From: Lactobacillus sp. ESL0246
Lineage (GTDB): Bacteria; Bacillota; Bacilli; Lactobacillales; Lactobacillaceae
NCBI RefSeq assembly: GCF_003692965.1
Contig: NZ_REHC01000008.1
Coordinates: forward strand, 1 to 64,000
Direction: 5' to 3'
DNA: 64,000 nt
Under the pieces are notes generated by a model. That model was given only the letters and a program-made list of their open reading frames with translations. It had not been told where the DNA came from and did no database searches. Numbering within the stretch: position 1 is the first letter of the stretch; each line of letters starts with the position of its first letter. A program made the position numbers and the translations under genes. This document shows positions 37,589 to 49,447 of the stretch, one piece after another.

Positions 37589-38089
37589 TTAGAAAGCTGG
37601 TTTATCTAATACTTTCCAACTTTTAAATATTTGGTCATCTAGATTAAAAGTTAAAGGATTAAGCAAAAATTCTTTAGCTTTCAGGACCAATGGAGACGAA
37701 TTATTAATATCTAAACAAGCTAGAGGTACTAAAATGGCTCCAAGTGAATCTTGACCAGCAAACTGCTCTACCTGTCTAGCAATTTTACCAGTTACCTTCT
37801 TTATTTCATAAAAAACACAGATATGCTGATTATATTGCCACTGTTGATAATTCCAAGGATATTTAAAGGAAGTAACCCCTATCTGGTGATATGTTAAGGC
37901 CATTAAGCCCGTTTCCTCTTTTACTTCACGTAAAACTGCGTGGTTAAGGCTTTCACCATCCTCTAAACTACCACCCGGTAAATCATAACGATTAGTGTAT
38001 GGGCCACCATGCTTTTTAATGACAACAAGTTCGGACTGATTTCCAATTATTCCATAACAGCCAAAGGCGTAATGATATTTTTTAAGCAT
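37589..38089 (-). CDS. Nudix hydrolase
   Basis: 166 residues with a canonical Nudix box: GGSLEDGESLNHAVLREVKE followed by ETGL, about residues 38-60. Longer C-terminal part than the one at 8494. Substrate unknown. Confidence 0.82.
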   Translation of the reverse strand: MLKKYHYAFGCYGIIGNQSELVVIKKHGGPYTNRYDLPGGSLEDGESLNHAVLREVKEETGLMALTYHQIGVTSFKYPWNYQQWQYNQHICVFYEIKKVTGKIARQVEQFAGQDSLGAILVPLACLDINNSSPLVLKAKEFLLNPLTFNLDDQIFKSWKVLDKPAF

Positions 38090-38125
38090 TGTTTTGTTTC
38101 CAATCTTTTATTAAACACATTATAA

Positions 38126-38182
38126 AAATAAGCCACAAAACTAGAAGATTACATCAAGCAGTCAATTTTGCGGCTTATTTTT
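38126..38182 (-). terminator. Terminator of hisS-aspS
   Basis: AATAAGCC(A/G)CAAAA arms are complementary across a loop, followed on the minus strand by TTTTTAT. It lies 16 bases past the aspS stop. Confidence 0.7.
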
Positions 38183-38197
38183 CTTTAAATTTATCTA

Positions 38198-40045
38198 TTA
38201 ACTTTCATCCCAAGAAGTGTTTTTAGCAGCAGTTTCTTCTGCTTGCTGCTTAAGAGTTGTTTCAATTTTAGCTACACTTTCGTGATACTGTGCTTCAACT
38301 TCAATCCCCAAATCAGCTAATTGCTGCTCAGCAACTGGGGCTGGTGCGTGCATCATTGGCTCTGAGGCACTTGCATTCTTAGGAAAAGCCAAGACATCAC
38401 GAATATTATCTTTTTCTGCTAATAGCATAGCAAAACGATCAAGTCCAATTGCTAGCCCAGCATGTGGCGGAAATCCCATATCCAAAGCATCAAGAAGATA
38501 GCCAAATTGTTCATAAGCGCGCTTCTTAGTGAAACCGAGAGCCTTAAGCATTTTTTCCTGAATTGAGCGTTGATGAATTCGAATTGAACCACCGCCCAAT
38601 TCATCACCATTCATTACAATATCGTAACTGCGTGCATGAGCCTTGTGAGGATCCGTATCAAGTAGTTTAATTCCCTCATCATCAGGCATTGTGAATGGGT
38701 GATGTGCAGCAATCCATCTGCCAAAACCTTCATCATATTCAAATAAAGGCCAATCAACGACCCAAATGAAATTAAACACGTGTTTAGGAATAATATTCGT
38801 TTCTTTTGCAAATTCACGCCGCAAGTGATCTAAGGAATCACAGCAAACTTTCCATTTATCAGCCACAAAGACTAATAATTCACCACCTTCAAGATTAAAT
38901 TCTTTAGATAAAGCGGCTTGATTCTCTTCAGTTAAAAAGCGTGCCACCGGACCACTAAATTCACCATCTTCAAATTTTACCCATGCAAGGCCTTTTGCGT
39001 GATAACGTTTAATATAATCTTGCTTCTTCTCAATTTGCTTACGTGAATATGATTGAGCACCATTTTTAACCGCAATGCCTTTGACAAAGCCGCCAGCTGC
39101 AATTGCTTTAGAAAAGACTTGAAAGTCACTGTCTTTAAAAATTGAATTCAAATCATGAATACACATCCCATATCGAACATCTGGCTTATCGGTGCCATAC
39201 TTATTCATTGAATCTGTCCAAGAAATCCGATCAATTGGGGTTTTTAGGTTGATACCCATGACGTCTTTCATGATTTTTTTTAACAAGCCTTCGGTATATT
39301 CTTGAACTTGTTCTTCATCTGTAAATGAAGTTTCCATATCAATTTGCGTGAATTCGGGTTGCCGATCTCCACGTAAATCTTCATCTCGGAAACATCTTGC
39401 TAACTGATAATATTTATCAAATCCAGCTCCCATTAATAATTGTTTGAAAAGTTGGGGCGATTGTGGCAATGCGTAGAAACTTCCCGGATAAATTCTAGAA
39501 GGAACAAGATAATCACGAGCACCTTCAGGTGAAGATTTTCCTAAAATTGGCGTTTCAATATCAATAAAGCCATTTTCATCGAAGTATTCATGAGTAGCGC
39601 GCAAAATTTTGGAACGCAAAATAATTGCCTTTTGCAAACTTGGACGGCGCAAGTCAAGGTAACGGTACTTTAATCTTGTTTGTTCACCAATTTCGGCACT
39701 ATCCTTGATTTCAAATGGCGGATTTTGGGATTTATTTAAGATATTAATTGCGCTAGCATTAACTTCAATTTCACCAGTTTTCATATCTGGATTGACGCTT
39801 GCTCGTTTGACAACTTTTCCTTTAACTTGAATAACATATTCATTACCTAATTGCGCTGCAATAGCCATTAGTTCTTCGCCTGAACTGTGGTTAATAACAA
39901 CTTGAACTATCCCTGCGCGATCACGCAAATCAATAAAAATAAGGTTCCCTAAATTCCGGATGCGTTGAACCCATCCATACAAATTAACACTTTGTCCAAG
40001 ATAGTCAGCAGTGATATTACCACAATAGTTTGTTCTTTTTTCCAT
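38198..40045 (-). CDS. aspS: Aspartyl-tRNA synthetase
   Basis: 615 residues, bacterial-type class II synthetase: N-terminal OB-fold, GAD insertion domain, motif 2 [16 protein letters not shown] and motif 3 [12 protein letters not shown]. It charges tRNA-Asp. Four bases after hisS, in one operon under the T-box at 41355. Confidence 0.97.
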   Translation of the reverse strand: MEKRTNYCGNITADYLGQSVNLYGWVQRIRNLGNLIFIDLRDRAGIVQVVINHSSGEELMAIAAQLGNEYVIQVKGKVVKRASVNPDMKTGEIEVNASAINILNKSQNPPFEIKDSAEIGEQTRLKYRYLDLRRPSLQKAIILRSKILRATHEYFDENGFIDIETPILGKSSPEGARDYLVPSRIYPGSFYALPQSPQLFKQLLMGAGFDKYYQLARCFRDEDLRGDRQPEFTQIDMETSFTDEEQVQEYTEGLLKKIMKDVMGINLKTPIDRISWTDSMNKYGTDKPDVRYGMCIHDLNSIFKDSDFQVFSKAIAAGGFVKGIAVKNGAQSYSRKQIEKKQDYIKRYHAKGLAWVKFEDGEFSGPVARFLTEENQAALSKEFNLEGGELLVFVADKWKVCCDSLDHLRREFAKETNIIPKHVFNFIWVVDWPLFEYDEGFGRWIAAHHPFTMPDDEGIKLLDTDPHKAHARSYDIVMNGDELGGGSIRIHQRSIQEKMLKALGFTKKRAYEQFGYLLDALDMGFPPHAGLAIGLDRFAMLLAEKDNIRDVLAFPKNASASEPMMHAPAPVAEQQLADLGIEVEAQYHESVAKIETTLKQQAEETAAKNTSWDES

Positions 40046-40049
40046 TTTC

Positions 40050-41336
40050 TTAATCCTTCAATTTTTCAATAACTGAATTCATGTTATCAACAGCGGATAA
40101 TTCTAAATCGAGTGTCTTACCATCAGCTAAACGTTTAATATTCAATACACCATTAGCAAGTTCTTTTGCACCCAGAGTAATCACATATTTTGCATTTGAG
40201 CGGTCGGCTTTTTTAAACTGTGCCTTCAGTTTTTTCTGATCCACATCGTATTGAACCTTGTAGCCTTGCTTGCGTAAGGTACGCGCAATTTCGACGGCTT
40301 TAATGTCAGTTCCTTCACCAATATTGGTAATGAAGAAATCAATTCCTTGATCAGCAAAGAGAGTCGGATTTTGCTTTTGTAAAACAAGCATTAACCGTTC
40401 TTCACCAATTCCAAAGCCGACAGCTGGTGTATGCGGACCATCAAACTCTTCAACTAGGTTATCGTATCGTCCCCCGCCTAAAATGGTTGTTGCTGATTCC
40501 CATAAGCTCTTGTCTTCAACCATAAATTCAAAAATTATTCCAGAATAGTAATCAAGCCCTCGAACTAAATCATTATCAATTACGTAGTTAATCTGAAGCT
40601 GATCGAGTATTTCGGTTATTTGATCAAAATTATTTTTGGCATCCGTGTCCAAATAATCAATTATCTTCGGTGCACCCGGAAGAAATTTTTTATCTTGCTC
40701 ATCTTTTGAATCCAAAATTCGTAACGGATTTTTTTCAAGACGACGTTTAGAATCATCAGAAAGTTGGTCCTTAAGTGGCTGGAAGTAATTAACCAAGGCA
40801 TCATGATAGTCTTGACGCACTTGTGCATTACCTAAAGTATTTATGTGCAACTCATAATTTTTAACGCCTAATTTTGCTAATAAATCATGTGCCAAAACAA
40901 TTGTTTCAACATCAGCTAATGCATTATTAGAGCCAAAGCTTTCAATTCCAATTTGATGAAATTCTCTTTGACGCCCAGCCTGCGGACGTTCATAACGAAA
41001 AGTCGATTCAATATAATAAACATTAAACGGCTTAACCATTTCCGGAGCATATAACTTATCTTCAACATATGCTCGGACGACACCGGCGGTTCCTTCAGGA
41101 CGCAAAGCAATGTGGCGTCCACCCTTATCGTTAAAGTCATACATTTCCTTTTCAACTACATCTGAAGTTTCTCCACTTGAACGTGAAAAAACTTCATAGT
41201 TTTCAAAGCTAGGTGTACGAATTTCCCGATAATTGGCTTGTTTGAAAAAATCACGTAAAATTTGTTCAACCTTTTCCCATGAGCCAGATTGTTCTGGCAA
41301 AATATCAACTGTTCCTTTGGGTCTTTGAACTTTCAT
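40050..41336 (-). CDS. hisS: Histidyl-tRNA synthetase
   Basis: 428 residues, class II synthetase. Motif 2 [17 protein letters not shown], the histidine motifs [10 protein letters not shown] and a C-terminal anticodon domain are present. It is the first gene of hisS-aspS. Confidence 0.97.
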   Translation of the reverse strand: MKVQRPKGTVDILPEQSGSWEKVEQILRDFFKQANYREIRTPSFENYEVFSRSSGETSDVVEKEMYDFNDKGGRHIALRPEGTAGVVRAYVEDKLYAPEMVKPFNVYYIESTFRYERPQAGRQREFHQIGIESFGSNNALADVETIVLAHDLLAKLGVKNYELHINTLGNAQVRQDYHDALVNYFQPLKDQLSDDSKRRLEKNPLRILDSKDEQDKKFLPGAPKIIDYLDTDAKNNFDQITEILDQLQINYVIDNDLVRGLDYYSGIIFEFMVEDKSLWESATTILGGGRYDNLVEEFDGPHTPAVGFGIGEERLMLVLQKQNPTLFADQGIDFFITNIGEGTDIKAVEIARTLRKQGYKVQYDVDQKKLKAQFKKADRSNAKYVITLGAKELANGVLNIKRLADGKTLDLELSAVDNMNSVIEKLKD

Positions 41337-41354
41337 TTAATCATCCCTTTTTAA

Positions 41355-41565
41355 AAATAAAAAGCGCTCTTGAATAAAATCAAGGGCGCTCTAGATTGGC
41401 ACGGTACCACCTTTTACCTGCTGCGAATAACGCTCGCGAAACGAATATTATCTGGTAAAGGGGTCACAGTCAGTTTTTTATCCGTTCTTGCAGCTTCATA
41501 AACGGTCTCTAAAATAAAAATACTGATCTTCAATCTTTGTCATTGATAATTCTTGTTTTAGCTTA
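41355..41565 (-). promoter_or_regulatory. T-box riboswitch upstream of hisS-aspS
   Basis: On the minus strand AAGGTGGTACCGTGCCA (41397-41413) is the T-box sequence. It is followed by a terminator stem GAGCGCCCTTGA / CAAGAGCGC with a T-run (41359-41392). It should sense uncharged tRNA-His and/or tRNA-Asp. The specifier codon was not read with certainty. Confidence 0.87.
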
Positions 41566-41610
41566 TAGTTTTAAGGGCAAAAAGTCAATATCTTAGTTAA
41601 GTAATTGCTT

Positions 41611-42048
41611 TTATAAATCCAAAACAATGGTAAAAGGACCATCATTTTCTAAATCAACTTTCATATCTGCACCAAATTTTCCGGTTTCAACATGTAAACC
41701 TTGTTTTTCAAGTTCTTTATTAAATTCTTGCCAGAGTTCATCAGATTCTGGTGGTCGCATTGCTTGAATAAAGCTTGGACGGTTTCCCTTTTTGGTATCA
41801 GCAAGCAAAGTAAATTGACTAACACTTAAAATCTGTCCGCCTACATCTTTTATTGCTAAATTTATTTTGCCATTTTCATCTTCAAAAATTCGCATTTTTG
41901 CAATTTTAGTTGCAGCCTTTTTTGTAGCTTCTATATCATCACCGTTTTTAAGTCCGACTAATAATAACAGCCCACGCTCAATTTGTCCCACAGTTTGTCC
42001 AGCAATTTTTACATTTGCTCGATTTACTCTTTGAATTACAATTCGCAT
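41611..42048 (-). CDS. dtd: D-aminoacyl-tRNA deacylase
   Basis: 145 residues; removes D-amino acids mischarged on tRNA. Family motifs [12 protein letters not shown] and [13 protein letters not shown], plus a C-terminal dipeptide-like stretch [10 protein letters not shown], are present. Its start overlaps the rel stop by one base. Confidence 0.95.
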   Translation of the reverse strand: MRIVIQRVNRANVKIAGQTVGQIERGLLLLVGLKNGDDIEATKKAATKIAKMRIFEDENGKINLAIKDVGGQILSVSQFTLLADTKKGNRPSFIQAMRPPESDELWQEFNKELEKQGLHVETGKFGADMKVDLENDGPFTIVLDL

Positions 42049-44288
42049 TAATTATCTGCTCTCCTTGTTTGATATACGTCTGGAATGTCTCTTAGTTTGG
42101 CTAAAATTCCCTCTAATTGTCCTGAATTGTTAACAGCTACCGTGGTATAAATATGGGCAATGTTTTCTTCATTAACTTTCCCAGAAAGATTATTAATATT
42201 TGAAGTAACCGAATTTAACTTATTGAGCACATCGCTTAACAATTGACTACGGTTATAGCCAAATATTTCAATTTCCGCATTGAATGTTTGAGTGCTACTC
42301 TCATCAACATTTTCCCATTCAACTTCAATTAATCTTCCCTGATTAGAGTCACTATTAACTATATTGCGACAATCTTTACGGTGAATTGTAACCCCTCGAC
42401 CCTTAGTCACGTAACCAACAATCTCATCACCTGGAACCGGATTGCAACACTTAGCTAAATGCTGCATAAGATCACTAATTCCTTGAATCATGACACCATC
42501 TTTATGTTTGACTTTCATCGTAGATGAGTCATTTTTTACGCTTTTAGTATCAACTGTCGATTTTTGTCCCGAATTTAAGATTTCTTCTTCAAGCTGTTTC
42601 TGCTTTTTCTTCTCATCCTCGTGTCGCATATCAGCAGTTAGACGATTAACAATACTTACGGCAGATAAATCACCAAAGCCCACTGCTGCATACATTTCAT
42701 CAGTTGTATGATAGTTCAATTGCTCAATAATCTTATCAAGGTGATCTTTATCCATAAACTCTTTAGGCGTCAAATCTTGTTCACGCAGTTGACTAATAAT
42801 CATTTGTTCACCTTGCTCGATACTATGATCACGATCAAGATTTCGATAATAACGTCTGATTTTATTACGCGCACGTGAAGTTTTGACCATATCGATCCAA
42901 TCACGTGATGGCGAAGCATTAGATTGGGTCATAATCTCGATAACATCACCATTTTTAAGTTTATAATCCAGTGGCACTAACTTTCCGTTAACTTTAGCTC
43001 CTACTGCATGACTGCCAACCTGTGTATGAATTTCATAAGCAAAATCCAGTGTAACCGAACCCTTAGGTAGCTCATAGACTTCACCTTTAGGTGTAAAAGC
43101 ATATACTCTGTCAGAAAAAATTTCACTTTTGACGCTTTTCATAAATTCGTCTGCATCTTGGGTTTCATCTTTTAATTCAAGAATTTCACGTACCATATCC
43201 AGTTTTTCATTAGAACTAGTTGGTGTTACTCCACTGAAATTTCCTTGTTTATATGCCCAATGAGCAGCAACACCGTATTCAGCAACCTCATGCATTTGCT
43301 TAGTGCGGATTTGAATTTCTAATGGACGTCCTCCTGGACCAATAATGGTTGTATGCAAAGATTGATACCCATTTACTTTTGGAACAGCAATATAATCCTT
43401 AAAGCGACCAGGCATCGGTTTCCACTTAGTATGAACTGCACCTAAGACAGCATAACAATCTTTAACAGTTGGAACAATTACCCTCACAGCGAGCAAGTCA
43501 TAAATTTCATTGAAATCCTTATGTTTATCTACCATTTTTTTATAAATAGAGTAAATATGTTTTGGTCGCCCATGAATTTCATATTTAATTCCTAGACTTT
43601 CTAAACTTGCTTTTAAAGTATTTATTGCGTCATTGATATATCCTTCACGTTCACTGCGTTTAGCATCCATCAAATTAACAATCTGATAGTATGCCTTGGG
43701 GTTTAGATAGTGAAAACTCATGTCTTCAAGTTCCCACTTGATTGTTCCAATACCCAAGCGATCGGCTAAAGGAGCATAAATGTCCATTGTTTCAGAAGCA
43801 ATTCGGCGTTGCTTATCTGGTCGCAAATGCTCTAATGTATGCATGTTATGCAAGCGATCAGCTAACTTAACCATAATTACTCTCAGATCTTTAGCCATAG
43901 CAATTAGCATTTTTCGGTGATTTTCGGCCAAAAATTCTTGGTGTGATTTATATTCGTATTTATTTAGCTTAGTAACACCATCAACAATAAAAGCAACATC
44001 TTTTCCAAAATTATTTTTGATATCCTCATTAGTCACTGGTGTATCTTCAACTGTATCATGTAAAAAACCAGCAGCAATCGTATCAGGATCAAGACTTAAG
44101 GTAGCTAGAGTTCCAGCTACCTGTGTTGGATGTACGATATAGGGCTGTCCAGAAGCACGCTTTTGATCATGATGAGCTTTAAACGCAAATTTATATGCTT
44201 TTTCGACAAAAGCCAATTGTTCATCGTTCATATATTTTTTGCAAGCTTCGATTACCTCATCATGCGTCATTTCTTTATATTTTGACAT
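42048..44288 (-). CDS. rel: Bifunctional (p)ppGpp synthetase/hydrolase Rel
   Basis: 746 residues, long RSH protein of the stringent response. Order: HD hydrolase (His53, HDTVED 77-82), synthetase with GYQSLHTTI near residue 315, TGS domain ([14 protein letters not shown]), a CCNPVPGD-containing region and a C-terminal ACT domain. Upstream of dtd, as usual in Firmicutes. Confidence 0.96.
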   Translation of the reverse strand: MSKYKEMTHDEVIEACKKYMNDEQLAFVEKAYKFAFKAHHDQKRASGQPYIVHPTQVAGTLATLSLDPDTIAAGFLHDTVEDTPVTNEDIKNNFGKDVAFIVDGVTKLNKYEYKSHQEFLAENHRKMLIAMAKDLRVIMVKLADRLHNMHTLEHLRPDKQRRIASETMDIYAPLADRLGIGTIKWELEDMSFHYLNPKAYYQIVNLMDAKRSEREGYINDAINTLKASLESLGIKYEIHGRPKHIYSIYKKMVDKHKDFNEIYDLLAVRVIVPTVKDCYAVLGAVHTKWKPMPGRFKDYIAVPKVNGYQSLHTTIIGPGGRPLEIQIRTKQMHEVAEYGVAAHWAYKQGNFSGVTPTSSNEKLDMVREILELKDETQDADEFMKSVKSEIFSDRVYAFTPKGEVYELPKGSVTLDFAYEIHTQVGSHAVGAKVNGKLVPLDYKLKNGDVIEIMTQSNASPSRDWIDMVKTSRARNKIRRYYRNLDRDHSIEQGEQMIISQLREQDLTPKEFMDKDHLDKIIEQLNYHTTDEMYAAVGFGDLSAVSIVNRLTADMRHEDEKKKQKQLEEEILNSGQKSTVDTKSVKNDSSTMKVKHKDGVMIQGISDLMQHLAKCCNPVPGDEIVGYVTKGRGVTIHRKDCRNIVNSDSNQGRLIEVEWENVDESSTQTFNAEIEIFGYNRSQLLSDVLNKLNSVTSNINNLSGKVNEENIAHIYTTVAVNNSGQLEGILAKLRDIPDVYQTRRADN

Positions 44289-44302
44289 TTAAAACGCTCC
44301 TC

Positions 44303-44656
44303 TTAGTTATATATTTGTTGATCCATCAATCCGAAAATTTCAAAAATTAAATAAACTATTCCAAATAGTAAATTGTAATTTGCATATTTGATTAAAACAA
44401 TCAGACAAAAGCACACTGGAAAAAATAGTAGCCAATAGCGCTTTAAATTAATTACTTTAATCAAATTACCAACATGATAGCTGACAATACTATTAAAAAT
44501 AATAAACAAAATTCCAATTCGCCACACAGTTGAAATTCGTAATAAGCCAAAAACAAGTGGTAATATGTTAACGAAAATTGTCCACCAGACAATAGGCATT
44601 GAGCGATACTGATTCAACTTTCTTATAAATGGTATTTGTTTTAGTTTATTAATCAA
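44303..44656 (-). CDS. Small membrane protein, unknown
   Basis: 117 residues, four hydrophobic segments, basic N-terminus. Lies between prmA and rel on the same strand, 14 bases before rel. No family recognised; lactobacilli often have a short membrane ORF here. Confidence 0.6.
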   Translation of the reverse strand: MINKLKQIPFIRKLNQYRSMPIVWWTIFVNILPLVFGLLRISTVWRIGILFIIFNSIVSYHVGNLIKVINLKRYWLLFFPVCFCLIVLIKYANYNLLFGIVYLIFEIFGLMDQQIYN

Positions 44657-44697
44657 TTTTTTAAGTCCTTATTCAATTTAGTTTCATATTATACTCT

Positions 44698-45642
44698 TTA
44701 GTTGTCTTTTCGTTCAATAACTAATCCAACCCAACGCTTCTGTTTCATGGTTAGTGTAATTTGAAACCCAAATTTATCCAGTGCCTCTTTAATCTTATCC
44801 AATTGCTGATAATCAATGCCTGAAAAAACAATTTGACCGCCCAGATTTAAATGACTATCTAATTGTGGAATTAACTCTAGCAAAATCTCTGCCAGAATAT
44901 TAGCGACAATGATATCAAATTTGCCTACGATATCTTTTAATAGGCTTGCTTGTTTAATTTTAATATTTGGCAATTGATTTAAAGCAACGTTTTCTTTAGC
45001 TGCTGTAATAGCTTGACTAGAAATGTCTGTCGCTAAAACAGATTTGGCACCTAATAAAGACGCAGCAATGGCTAAAATTCCTGACCCAGTTCCAACATCA
45101 ACAACTGATTTAGGAGCAACTAATGTTCGTTCAAGTCCCATTAGTGATAGTCTAGTAGTAATATGTCCACCTGTACCAAAAGCCAAACCCGGATCAAGCT
45201 TAATCAATTGCTGATCGGCAAATTGAGGTTCATAATTTTCCCATTCTGGGACAATTGCTAAATGTCGTGAAAAATTGATAACATGATAGAATTTTTGCCA
45301 AACTAAATTCCAATCCTTATCTTCTATATACGATGCGGCAACTTGAGCTTGACCAATTTCCAGGCCATAACCTTGAAGCTCAATTAATTTTTGCTGATAA
45401 GTATTAAGTAATTGTTTACGGTCAGCATGTTCATCATAATAAGCAAAGAATTGCATGTCTTGAGGTAAGTTTTCAATTTCATTAAGCTCAACTACTGTTG
45501 AATCTTTAAGCCAACCAGCTTGTTCAAAATCAGAACGCTTACGTACTTGTGTACCCAAGCAGTGTAAGACATCTTGGCTAAAAATATTGAGGGCATCTTC
45601 GACCTCATGACTTGTTTCTATCTTGATGATCAACACTTTCAT
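44698..45642 (-). CDS. prmA: Ribosomal protein L11 methyltransferase PrmA
   Basis: 314 residues. SAM-binding motif VVDVGTGSGILAIAA and the NILAEIL motif are diagnostic of PrmA, which trimethylates L11. It precedes the membrane-protein/rel block. Confidence 0.95.
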   Translation of the reverse strand: MKVLIIKIETSHEVEDALNIFSQDVLHCLGTQVRKRSDFEQAGWLKDSTVVELNEIENLPQDMQFFAYYDEHADRKQLLNTYQQKLIELQGYGLEIGQAQVAASYIEDKDWNLVWQKFYHVINFSRHLAIVPEWENYEPQFADQQLIKLDPGLAFGTGGHITTRLSLMGLERTLVAPKSVVDVGTGSGILAIAASLLGAKSVLATDISSQAITAAKENVALNQLPNIKIKQASLLKDIVGKFDIIVANILAEILLELIPQLDSHLNLGGQIVFSGIDYQQLDKIKEALDKFGFQITLTMKQKRWVGLVIERKDN

Positions 45643-45704
45643 TATTATAAAACTCCCTTTTTATTTCTTATTTATCAATGCTATCATTATAGAAGGTGAT
45701 TATT

Positions 45705-46205
45705 ATGGCAAAGAAAAAACATCAAATTGAAAAAACACTTGTAGAAAAAATACTTGACCAAAATAAAATTTCTTACCAGCAAGCTGAATTTGCCACGCAC
45801 GAAGATTCTGGTGGTGTGGCACAGATGGATACCTCTATTTTAAACGAGAATGAACATTTGGTCTACAAAACTCTGGTCTGTTATGGAAATAAAACGGGGA
45901 TAGTTGTTGGTGTCCTCCCCGTAACTGAACACTTAAATATGAAAAAGCTTGCCAAAAACTCGGGTAACAAAAAATGTGAGCTGCTTCCACTAAAAAATTT
46001 AGAAAAAACAACCGGATATGTTCATGGAGCAAATACCCCAATTGGCATTTATTTTAAACATCACTTTCCAATTTATCTTGATGAAAAAATGAAAGCTGAA
46101 GAAGAAATTGCTGTTTCCAGTGGTAAAGTTGGGCGGAGTGTCTTTTTAAAGCCAAGCGATTTACAGAAAATAACACATGGTATTTTTTGTGATCTGCTGG
46201 AGTAA
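45705..46205 (+). CDS. YbaK/EbsC-family aminoacyl-tRNA deacylase
   Basis: About 166 residues. The family removes Cys from misacylated tRNA-Pro. The KTLVCYGN, LNMKKLAKNSGNKK and IAVSSGKVGRSV motifs fit. The start is taken at ATG 45705 after AAGGTGATT; an upstream Met at 45696 is also in frame. Confidence 0.88.
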   Translation: MAKKKHQIEKTLVEKILDQNKISYQQAEFATHEDSGGVAQMDTSILNENEHLVYKTLVCYGNKTGIVVGVLPVTEHLNMKKLAKNSGNKKCELLPLKNLEKTTGYVHGANTPIGIYFKHHFPIYLDEKMKAEEEIAVSSGKVGRSVFLKPSDLQKITHGIFCDLLE

Positions 46206-46292
46206 ATAGATTACCTTATTCTAGCTTTATATATTATAATATTTTAAAAGTTGAATAGAATTTAAATAACAAAAGAATTAAGGAACACAAAA

Positions 46293-47237
46293 ATGACATT
46301 ATTAACAAATGAGCAACTTGCCAATATTGCACATGATTATTTTTTGAGTCATCTTAACATTGCTGATATCTCTAAAAAATATAATCTTTCACGTTATCTC
46401 ATCACAAAAGCAATTGAAGATGCTCAAGATAAGGGAATAGTTAAAATTAGTATTTACCAAAGTCCAAAAAGATCACAAAATTTAGAACGAGAATTACAAC
46501 GGCTGTTTAATCTCAAGGAAGTTGATATTTTAGAAGATTTAGAAACTAAAAATCAAGATAACGAAATGATTGTTAACTATGCTGCTAAACAAATTCAAAA
46601 TTATGTTAAATCTGCTAGTGTTATTGGTTTAACATGGGGAACACTACTTCGTGATATTATTAATAATTTTGCTGAAGAAAATCGTGAAAATTTAACTTTT
46701 CTGCAATTGGTTGGGCAACCTGTCAACACCAGTAAACGTAAGCGCCAGCTAACACAAGTTGCCGCTAATAAATTTAATGCGCAGTGTGTTGACTTCTCCG
46801 CACCTTTATATTCCTTAAACCCACAACTAATTACAGATATTAAGGAAGAACCATATTATAAATTTGTTGAACAATACTTTCCACGCCTTGATTTGATTTT
46901 TGCAAGTATTGGGACCGCTCAATCGCTTGAATCCGGACAATTTTTTATGGAGCACTATGCAGACAAATTGTTTGCTCATCTAGATAGAACACAAATTGCA
47001 GGGATAATTTTCGGAAGACCATATGATATCAAAGGCAACTTTTACCAGCCTATTGAAAACCATATCTGTGGTATCAAATTGGCTGATATTATGAACGTAC
47101 CTGACCGCTTTGTCATCGTTAAAAACCGTTTCAAAGAAGACGCTTTATTAGGTGCTTTGCGCAGTGGCATTATTACTCATCTAATAACCACAAGTGGCAT
47201 CGCTAAAAGAGTTTTGCTAAAAAATCAAACTCTTTAA
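46293..47237 (+). CDS. SorC/DeoR-family transcriptional regulator (CitI-like)
   Basis: 314 residues: N-terminal helix-turn-helix (NIADISKKYNLSRYLITKAI, about residues 20-40) and a C-terminal sugar-binding-like effector domain (SorC family). It is convergent with citX with a 4-base overlap. In related lactic acid bacteria, CitI of this family activates citrate operons, so it probably controls the promoter at 55685 in response to citrate. This is inferred from family and position. Confidence 0.72.
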   Translation: MTLLTNEQLANIAHDYFLSHLNIADISKKYNLSRYLITKAIEDAQDKGIVKISIYQSPKRSQNLERELQRLFNLKEVDILEDLETKNQDNEMIVNYAAKQIQNYVKSASVIGLTWGTLLRDIINNFAEENRENLTFLQLVGQPVNTSKRKRQLTQVAANKFNAQCVDFSAPLYSLNPQLITDIKEEPYYKFVEQYFPRLDLIFASIGTAQSLESGQFFMEHYADKLFAHLDRTQIAGIIFGRPYDIKGNFYQPIENHICGIKLADIMNVPDRFVIVKNRFKEDALLGALRSGIITHLITTSGIAKRVLLKNQTL

Positions 47238-47776
47238 TTAAAATATTTATTATAAAGATGAGTAAGATAATTCTGGAGTTCGTCAATTGAATGACGCCGC
47301 GAACGAGCACAATCTTTCGCAGGTCGATTACATAAAAAGCAGCGACGACTGATCTGATTAAGTTCAGATCTCGATAAAGCCTGCTTTTTATTTTTGACTA
47401 AAACATCAGCATCAAATAAACGATTTAACTCAGTCTTGTCCTCAAACTTAACTGCAACCTTTTTTACAAGTTGACTATTCTCAAATAATAAATAAAAGTT
47501 TTCCATTCCTGCAGGTTCGTCCCATGTGACCATTACTGAATATTTTAGCCCATTTTTTAATAATTCTTGTTCCAATTGATTACAACCATGCTTAAATATT
47601 TGCTTTAAATAGCGATTGTTTTTAATCGGTCCCGGAACATTTAATTTCACATCAAGCAATATACCTTGTGGATATTGCTCGAAAATTTTGTTTTGTAATT
47701 GAACCCTCCTATCTTTTTGTGCCAATACCTCAGTAATTCCCTGCTTTTCTCCTTCACCAAAAATTGATTTAATCAT
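47234..47776 (-). CDS. citX: Apo-citrate lyase phosphoribosyl-dephospho-CoA transferase CitX
   Basis: 180 residues. Attaches the prosthetic group to the citrate lyase ACP (CitD). Motifs LNVPGPIKNN, LNRLFDADVL and CARSRRHS match CitX. Separated from citF by 132 bases that include a terminator hairpin. CitG, which makes the prosthetic precursor, is not in the window. Confidence 0.9.
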   Translation of the reverse strand: MIKSIFGEGEKQGITEVLAQKDRRVQLQNKIFEQYPQGILLDVKLNVPGPIKNNRYLKQIFKHGCNQLEQELLKNGLKYSVMVTWDEPAGMENFYLLFENSQLVKKVAVKFEDKTELNRLFDADVLVKNKKQALSRSELNQISRRCFLCNRPAKDCARSRRHSIDELQNYLTHLYNKYFN

Positions 47777-47861
47777 TAACTAACCTCAATTCTAATTATT
47801 TTGGAATTAGCAATTATATTTCCTAAAAACTTATTTTATTGTAACTTAATTCAGCTATACA

Positions 47862-47893
47862 AAAACCCAAAAATTGTTAAATTTTGGGGTTTG
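47862..47893 (-). terminator. Terminator after citF
   Basis: AAACCC(C)AAAATT and its complement form a stem with a short loop. On the minus strand it ends in TTTTT. It lies between citF and citX. Confidence 0.75.
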
Positions 47894-47908
47894 TAATAAA
47901 TATTATTA

Positions 47909-49447
47909 TTAATCTTTAACTTCTTTAATGGTATCAATAATTGTACCATCACGATATTGAATTAAAGCAACTGTCCGATCAGTATATTCAAGAGCCTTAG
48001 GAACACCAACTTGTTGTTCTGCCATCTTTTGTAAGTCTTTGATATCAACAATCTTGAGATCAGGAACTTTACTAAAGGCTTCAAGTAAGTCAGGACGATT
48101 CGGGTTAATTGCTATGCCACGTTCAGTTACTAAAACATCAATTGATTTTCCTGGAGTAACAACAGTTTCAACTGCTGGAACTACCGTTGCATTGCGTCCA
48201 CGAACTAATGGAGCTGTGATAATTGTCATTTTAGCAGAAGCAGCATCTTGGTGACCACCAATTGCACCGCGAATTACGCCGTCAGAGCCAGTCATCACGT
48301 TAACATTAAAATCAGTATCAATTTGCAATGCTGACAAAATTGCAACATCTAAATTATTAACCACTGCCCCTTTATTATGAGGATCAGCATACCATGAAGC
48401 ATCAATTTCTTGTTGATTCTTATTCTTAGCCATTGACGATGCAGCACCCTTGTCAAAGTCCTGAACATCCATAATCTTCTTAACTAGACCCTCATCAAGT
48501 AAATCGGTAGTTGGTTTAGTAATTCCACCTAATGCAAAAGATGCGGTAATTCCGTCATCTAGCATTGATTGGCGCAAATAACGAGTTACAGCTAATGCTG
48601 CTCCACCAGAACCAGTTTGGAATGAGAATCCTTCTTTATAATATGGTGAATTAACAATAACTTGATTAACCATTTGGGCAATCTTTAATTCTTTAGGATC
48701 TTTCGTGAACCGAGTAGCACCGGATCCAATTTTATCAGGATCACCAATTTGGTCTACCTTAACAACATAGTCGACTTGGGTTTGCTTGATTGAAGCTGGT
48801 GTATTAGGATAATCAACAACATTATCAGTAAGCAGGACAACTTTATCAGCATATTGCGCATCAATTAAAGCATAGCCAAGTGACCCGAAGACTGCGTCTC
48901 CTTCTTGGCCATTAGCATTTCCCGCAGGGTCAGAGTTTGGCACACCCAAAAAGGCAACATCAATTTTGATTTCACCCTCTTCAATAGACCGTGCCCGATT
49001 ACCATGTGAGCGAAAGATTACAGGATTTTTCAAGCCACCATGAGAAACGAAGTCGCCTAAACTACCACGCATTCCTGATGAAGTAATATTTGTAATTACA
49101 CCCTTTTTGATTGCTTCAATAACTTTGTCATTCATTACACCGGTTAGAGATGATGGTGCCAGTGTCAAATCTTGATATCCTAATTTAATTATTAGATCCA
49201 TGACCTTATTGAAGGCAAAATCACCATTTCTAAAGTGGTGGTGGAAAGAAATAGTCATACCATTTTTAAGAGTCTTTTTAATTACTTCTTCAAGTGAATT
49301 AACAACCTTATTTTCACCAGTGGTTACATGAACCTTAGGTGCAACCCGATTTACATCAGGATTACCGATTTCAACTGATTCAAATGGTTTTAATCCCATT
49401 TCAGACATTAAGTTTTCTGGTAATTCACGCTTAACTTTATTCTCCAA
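47909..49447 (-). CDS. citF: Citrate lyase alpha subunit (citrate CoA-transferase)
   Basis: About 512 residues. Exchanges acetyl-ACP with citrate to form citryl-ACP. Typical are [15 protein letters not shown]-like [19 protein letters not shown] and the C-terminal [11 protein letters not shown]. The frame reaches an ATG at 49465, but AGGAGGG lies inside that extension 8 bases before a TTG at 49447, giving MENKVKREL, the usual family start. I therefore prefer the TTG. Overlaps citE by 11 bases. Confidence 0.93.
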   Translation of the reverse strand: MENKVKRELPENLMSEMGLKPFESVEIGNPDVNRVAPKVHVTTGENKVVNSLEEVIKKTLKNGMTISFHHHFRNGDFAFNKVMDLIIKLGYQDLTLAPSSLTGVMNDKVIEAIKKGVITNITSSGMRGSLGDFVSHGGLKNPVIFRSHGNRARSIEEGEIKIDVAFLGVPNSDPAGNANGQEGDAVFGSLGYALIDAQYADKVVLLTDNVVDYPNTPASIKQTQVDYVVKVDQIGDPDKIGSGATRFTKDPKELKIAQMVNQVIVNSPYYKEGFSFQTGSGGAALAVTRYLRQSMLDDGITASFALGGITKPTTDLLDEGLVKKIMDVQDFDKGAASSMAKNKNQQEIDASWYADPHNKGAVVNNLDVAILSALQIDTDFNVNVMTGSDGVIRGAIGGHQDAASAKMTIITAPLVRGRNATVVPAVETVVTPGKSIDVLVTERGIAINPNRPDLLEAFSKVPDLKIVDIKDLQKMAEQQVGVPKALEYTDRTVALIQYRDGTIIDTIKEVKD

